Source: Bacillota bacterium
Lineage (GTDB): Bacteria; Bacillota; Clostridia; Oscillospirales; Acutalibacteraceae
DNA: 6,938 nt
Assembly: GCA_023458915.1 (NCBI GenBank)
Contig: JAEWWM010000054.1
Location: forward strand, 1 to 6,938
Direction: 5' to 3'
Shown: positions 5,839 to 6,938 of the stretch, piece by piece
Layout of the letters: each line of letters opens with the position of its first letter
Position numbering within the stretch: the first letter of the stretch is position 1
Program-made: the position numbers and the translations under genes
Notes under the pieces: generated by a model
Databases searched by the model: none
Told to the model about the DNA's origin: nothing
Seen by the model: the letters and a program-made list of their open reading frames with translations, nothing else

Positions 5839-5884
5839 GGCAAGGAGTTAAAAAAGCTCCTTGCCATAAAAATTAAACAAGGAG
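5839..5884 (+). promoter_or_regulatory. Hairpin and possible ribosome-binding-site switch before the recombinase
   Basis: GGCAAGGAG (5839-5847) pairs perfectly with CTCCTTGCC (5857-5865). The true ribosome binding site of the recombinase gene, CAAGGAG (5878-5884), repeats seven bases of the left arm, so CTCCTTG can pair with either. When it pairs with the right-hand copy, translation would be blocked. The hairpin may also be a terminator between the preceding gene and the recombinase; U-rich sequence follows it only on the minus strand (GATAATTTTTTATT). Confidence 0.5.
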
Positions 5885-5891
5885 AAAAACA

Positions 5892-6476
5892 ATGTCCAGA
5901 ATAGGATATATAAGAGTTTCAGCGATTGACCAGAATCAAGCAAGACAATTGGAAGCCTTAAAACAATATAAAATTGATAAATTTTTCATGGAAAAGAAAA
6001 GCGGGAAAAATACTGATCGGCCGGAGTTTAAAAAGATGATGGAATATTTAAGAGAAGGCGACACGCTTTACATAATGGATTTTAGCCGAATATCTCGTTC
6101 GGTATCCGATCTATTAAAAATCGTCGAGGAGCTTGAAAAAAGGGAAATCAAGTTAATATCACTTAAAGAACAGTTGGACACCGGTACACCAGCGGGAAGA
6201 TTAATGCTAACAATGATCGGCGCAATTAATGAATTTGAACGACTGAATTTACTTGAACGCCAGCGCGAGGGCATTGAGATAGCAAAGAGAAATAAAAAAT
6301 ATAAAGGTCGTAAACCTATTGAAAAACCAGAAAATTGGGAAGAAGTTTATTTAAAATATTCTCGCAAAGAAATCTCAGCGTATAAAGCAATGGAAATTTT
6401 AAATCTTAAAAAAGATATTTTTTATAAATTTTCGCATGAATTTAAAAAAGAGCATCCCTATTGCTCGGTGTCCTAG
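5892..6476 (+). CDS. Serine recombinase, resolvase/DNA invertase family
   Basis: At 194 residues this is the size of small resolvase/invertases that join or flip DNA by a phosphoserine mechanism. The catalytic domain shows GYIRVSAIDQN with nucleophile S10 and R8, then MDFSRISRSVSDL with R66 and R69 in the place of the usual DRLGR motif, GTPAGRLMLTMIGAINEFER (98-117), and the long E-helix LLERQREGIEIAKR. After the KYKGRKP linker (about 137-142), residues 150-185 form a probable DNA-binding helix-turn-helix (SAYKAMEIL, KKDIFYKFSHEF). No catalytic residue seems missing. GGAG lies 7 nt before the ATG, inside a possible RNA switch. It is the last gene of the rightward module; a GC-rich repeat zone and a terminator follow. 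It could resolve, invert or move the segment; its target site is unknown. Confidence 0.95.
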   Translation: MSRIGYIRVSAIDQNQARQLEALKQYKIDKFFMEKKSGKNTDRPEFKKMMEYLREGDTLYIMDFSRISRSVSDLLKIVEELEKREIKLISLKEQLDTGTPAGRLMLTMIGAINEFERLNLLERQREGIEIAKRNKKYKGRKPIEKPENWEEVYLKYSRKEISAYKAMEILNLKKDIFYKFSHEFKKEHPYCSVS

Positions 6477-6546
6477 CGAGCTTTTGTGCCGAAAATTTTT
6501 GCGCGCGTTAAATAACAACTTGTGCGCGAGCGTCCTACCTGAGCAA
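6463..6546. other. GC-rich repeat zone after the recombinase, candidate recombination site
   Basis: This zone is markedly richer in G+C than its surroundings. GCTCG/CGAGC (6463-6467, 6477-6481) flank the stop codon. GTGTCCTAG (6468-6476) and GCGTCCTAC (6530-6538) are near-direct repeats, as are the two TTGTGC (6484-6489, 6520-6525) and two GCGAGC. CGCGC (6502-6506) pairs with GCGCG (6524-6528). An AAAATTTT-centred stretch lies between. Such spaced short repeats beside a serine recombinase would suit a res- or att-like site, but no known consensus is matched. Confidence 0.35.
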
Positions 6547-6560
6547 TGAACAAGGAATAG

Positions 6561-6597
6561 TGAATAATTGAAGTAATTGCTTTAATTATTCATTTTT
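6561..6597 (+). terminator. Intrinsic terminator of the rightward module
   Basis: TGAATAATTGAAG (6561-6573) pairs with CTTTAATTATTCA (6580-6592) over 13 positions with one G-U pair, loop TAATTG, followed directly by TTTTT (6593-6597). It ends the recombinase transcript and overlaps the last codon of the oppositely directed gene at the right edge. Confidence 0.75.
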
Positions 6598-6938
6598 AAT
6601 TGCTTTCGGGTCTGCTTTCGGCAGCCTTTAATATCTCTTCATCAGACATCTCGTCAAGTGGATTGTTTACTGTAATTTGCTGCTGAACTTGGTCCACATA
6701 TTGTGTGGTTTTTCCGAAATTATTTTTAGCTAAAAATATGTGCCAAGCTGGATTTCTAGCCACTTCTGCTTTACTTATATTGACCATTTCCAAGAGGTTA
6801 TTGATAGGTGCAAGAATTTTGGCGAAATTTACCGTACACATATCCACAATATATTCACCTTTACTTACCTTGTCTTTAACAGATATAACTTTATTTTTAT
6901 TTATTTTATTATCTTTAATATAATTAATGGGTTTAATA
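6596..6938 (-). CDS. Probable terminase small subunit (TerS), C-terminal part; 5' end outside window
   Basis: The frame is open from the right edge to the TAA at 6596-6598, so the gene is probably partial. Its last part carries SKAEVARNPAWHIFLAKNNFGK, QVQQQITVNNPLDEMSDEEILK and ends AAESRPESN. A short helical segment with an IFLAKN(x)FG motif, then a polar strand and an acidic DEMSDEEI tail, is the usual C-terminal look of many phage small terminase subunits, which recognise packaging-site DNA and load TerL. The nearest in-frame start is GTG at 6847 with AGGTGA 7 nt upstream, giving an 83-residue protein; the segment further upstream (KINKNKVISVKDKVSKGEYI) still looks codable, so I favour a longer gene. 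The assignment rests on motif resemblance only. TerL lies about 4.9 kb away on the same strand. Confidence 0.6.
   Translation of the reverse strand, partial: IKPINYIKDNKINKNKVISVKDKVSKGEYIVDMCTVNFAKILAPINNLLEMVNISKAEVARNPAWHIFLAKNNFGKTTQYVDQVQQQITVNNPLDEMSDEEILKAAESRPESN

Noticed and set aside
6068..6274. Minus-strand frame of 68 codons inside the recombinase
   Set aside because: Serine-rich antisense shadow of a clearly recognised serine recombinase.
6705..6923. Plus-strand frame of 72 codons at the right edge
   Set aside because: Hydrophobic antisense of the lysine- and asparagine-rich minus-strand gene; no ribosome binding site seen.
1..6938. tRNA genes, CRISPR arrays, insertion-sequence transposases
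   Set aside because: No T-loop-like GTTCRANTC with cloverleaf context, no regularly spaced repeats and no transposase motifs were seen on either strand.

Overview
The window is an AT-rich stretch, by eye about two-thirds A+T, of a phage or prophage-like element from a low-G+C bacterium. Strong AAGGAG/GGAGG-type ribosome binding sites, TTG and GTG starts, and the protein families (TIGR01630-like terminase, small CHWDGYP and AHWIPLYKA proteins common in clostridial mobile DNA) suggest a gut Bacillota/Mycoplasmatota-type host or a similarly AT-rich gut lineage. The sequence alone cannot settle the host.

Left part, minus strand (1-3544): a complete large terminase (TerL) ends exactly at the window edge. 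Upstream of it, in the same direction, lie a GloB-like metallo-beta-lactamase-fold hydrolase, a YihY/BrkB-type membrane protein and an XRE-family repressor. Repressor, membrane protein and hydrolase are closely spaced, so they may be one transcript, which would make the last two cargo expressed along with the repressor. A hairpin terminator after the hydrolase sits just before the TerL ribosome binding site.

Middle (3545-4126): a control region. It holds a repressor promoter whose -35 box overlaps an 18-bp palindrome, a second near-identical palindrome and a degenerate third one, a plus-strand promoter, a possible 22-residue membrane peptide and several inverted repeats.

Right part, plus strand (4127-6597): a rightward module of small accessory proteins, one gene broken by a single in-frame TAA, and a serine recombinase of resolvase/invertase type whose ribosome binding site may be masked by its own leader. 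The module ends at a good intrinsic terminator. Beyond it, on the minus strand, is the C-terminal part of a probable small terminase subunit (TerS) that appears to run off the right edge.

Taken together, TerS and TerL, normally neighbours, appear to be separated by about 4.9 kb carrying a repressor, a recombinase and cargo. The functional reading is inference: either morons and a regulatory module were inserted between the packaging genes, or a small recombinase-bearing element landed there.
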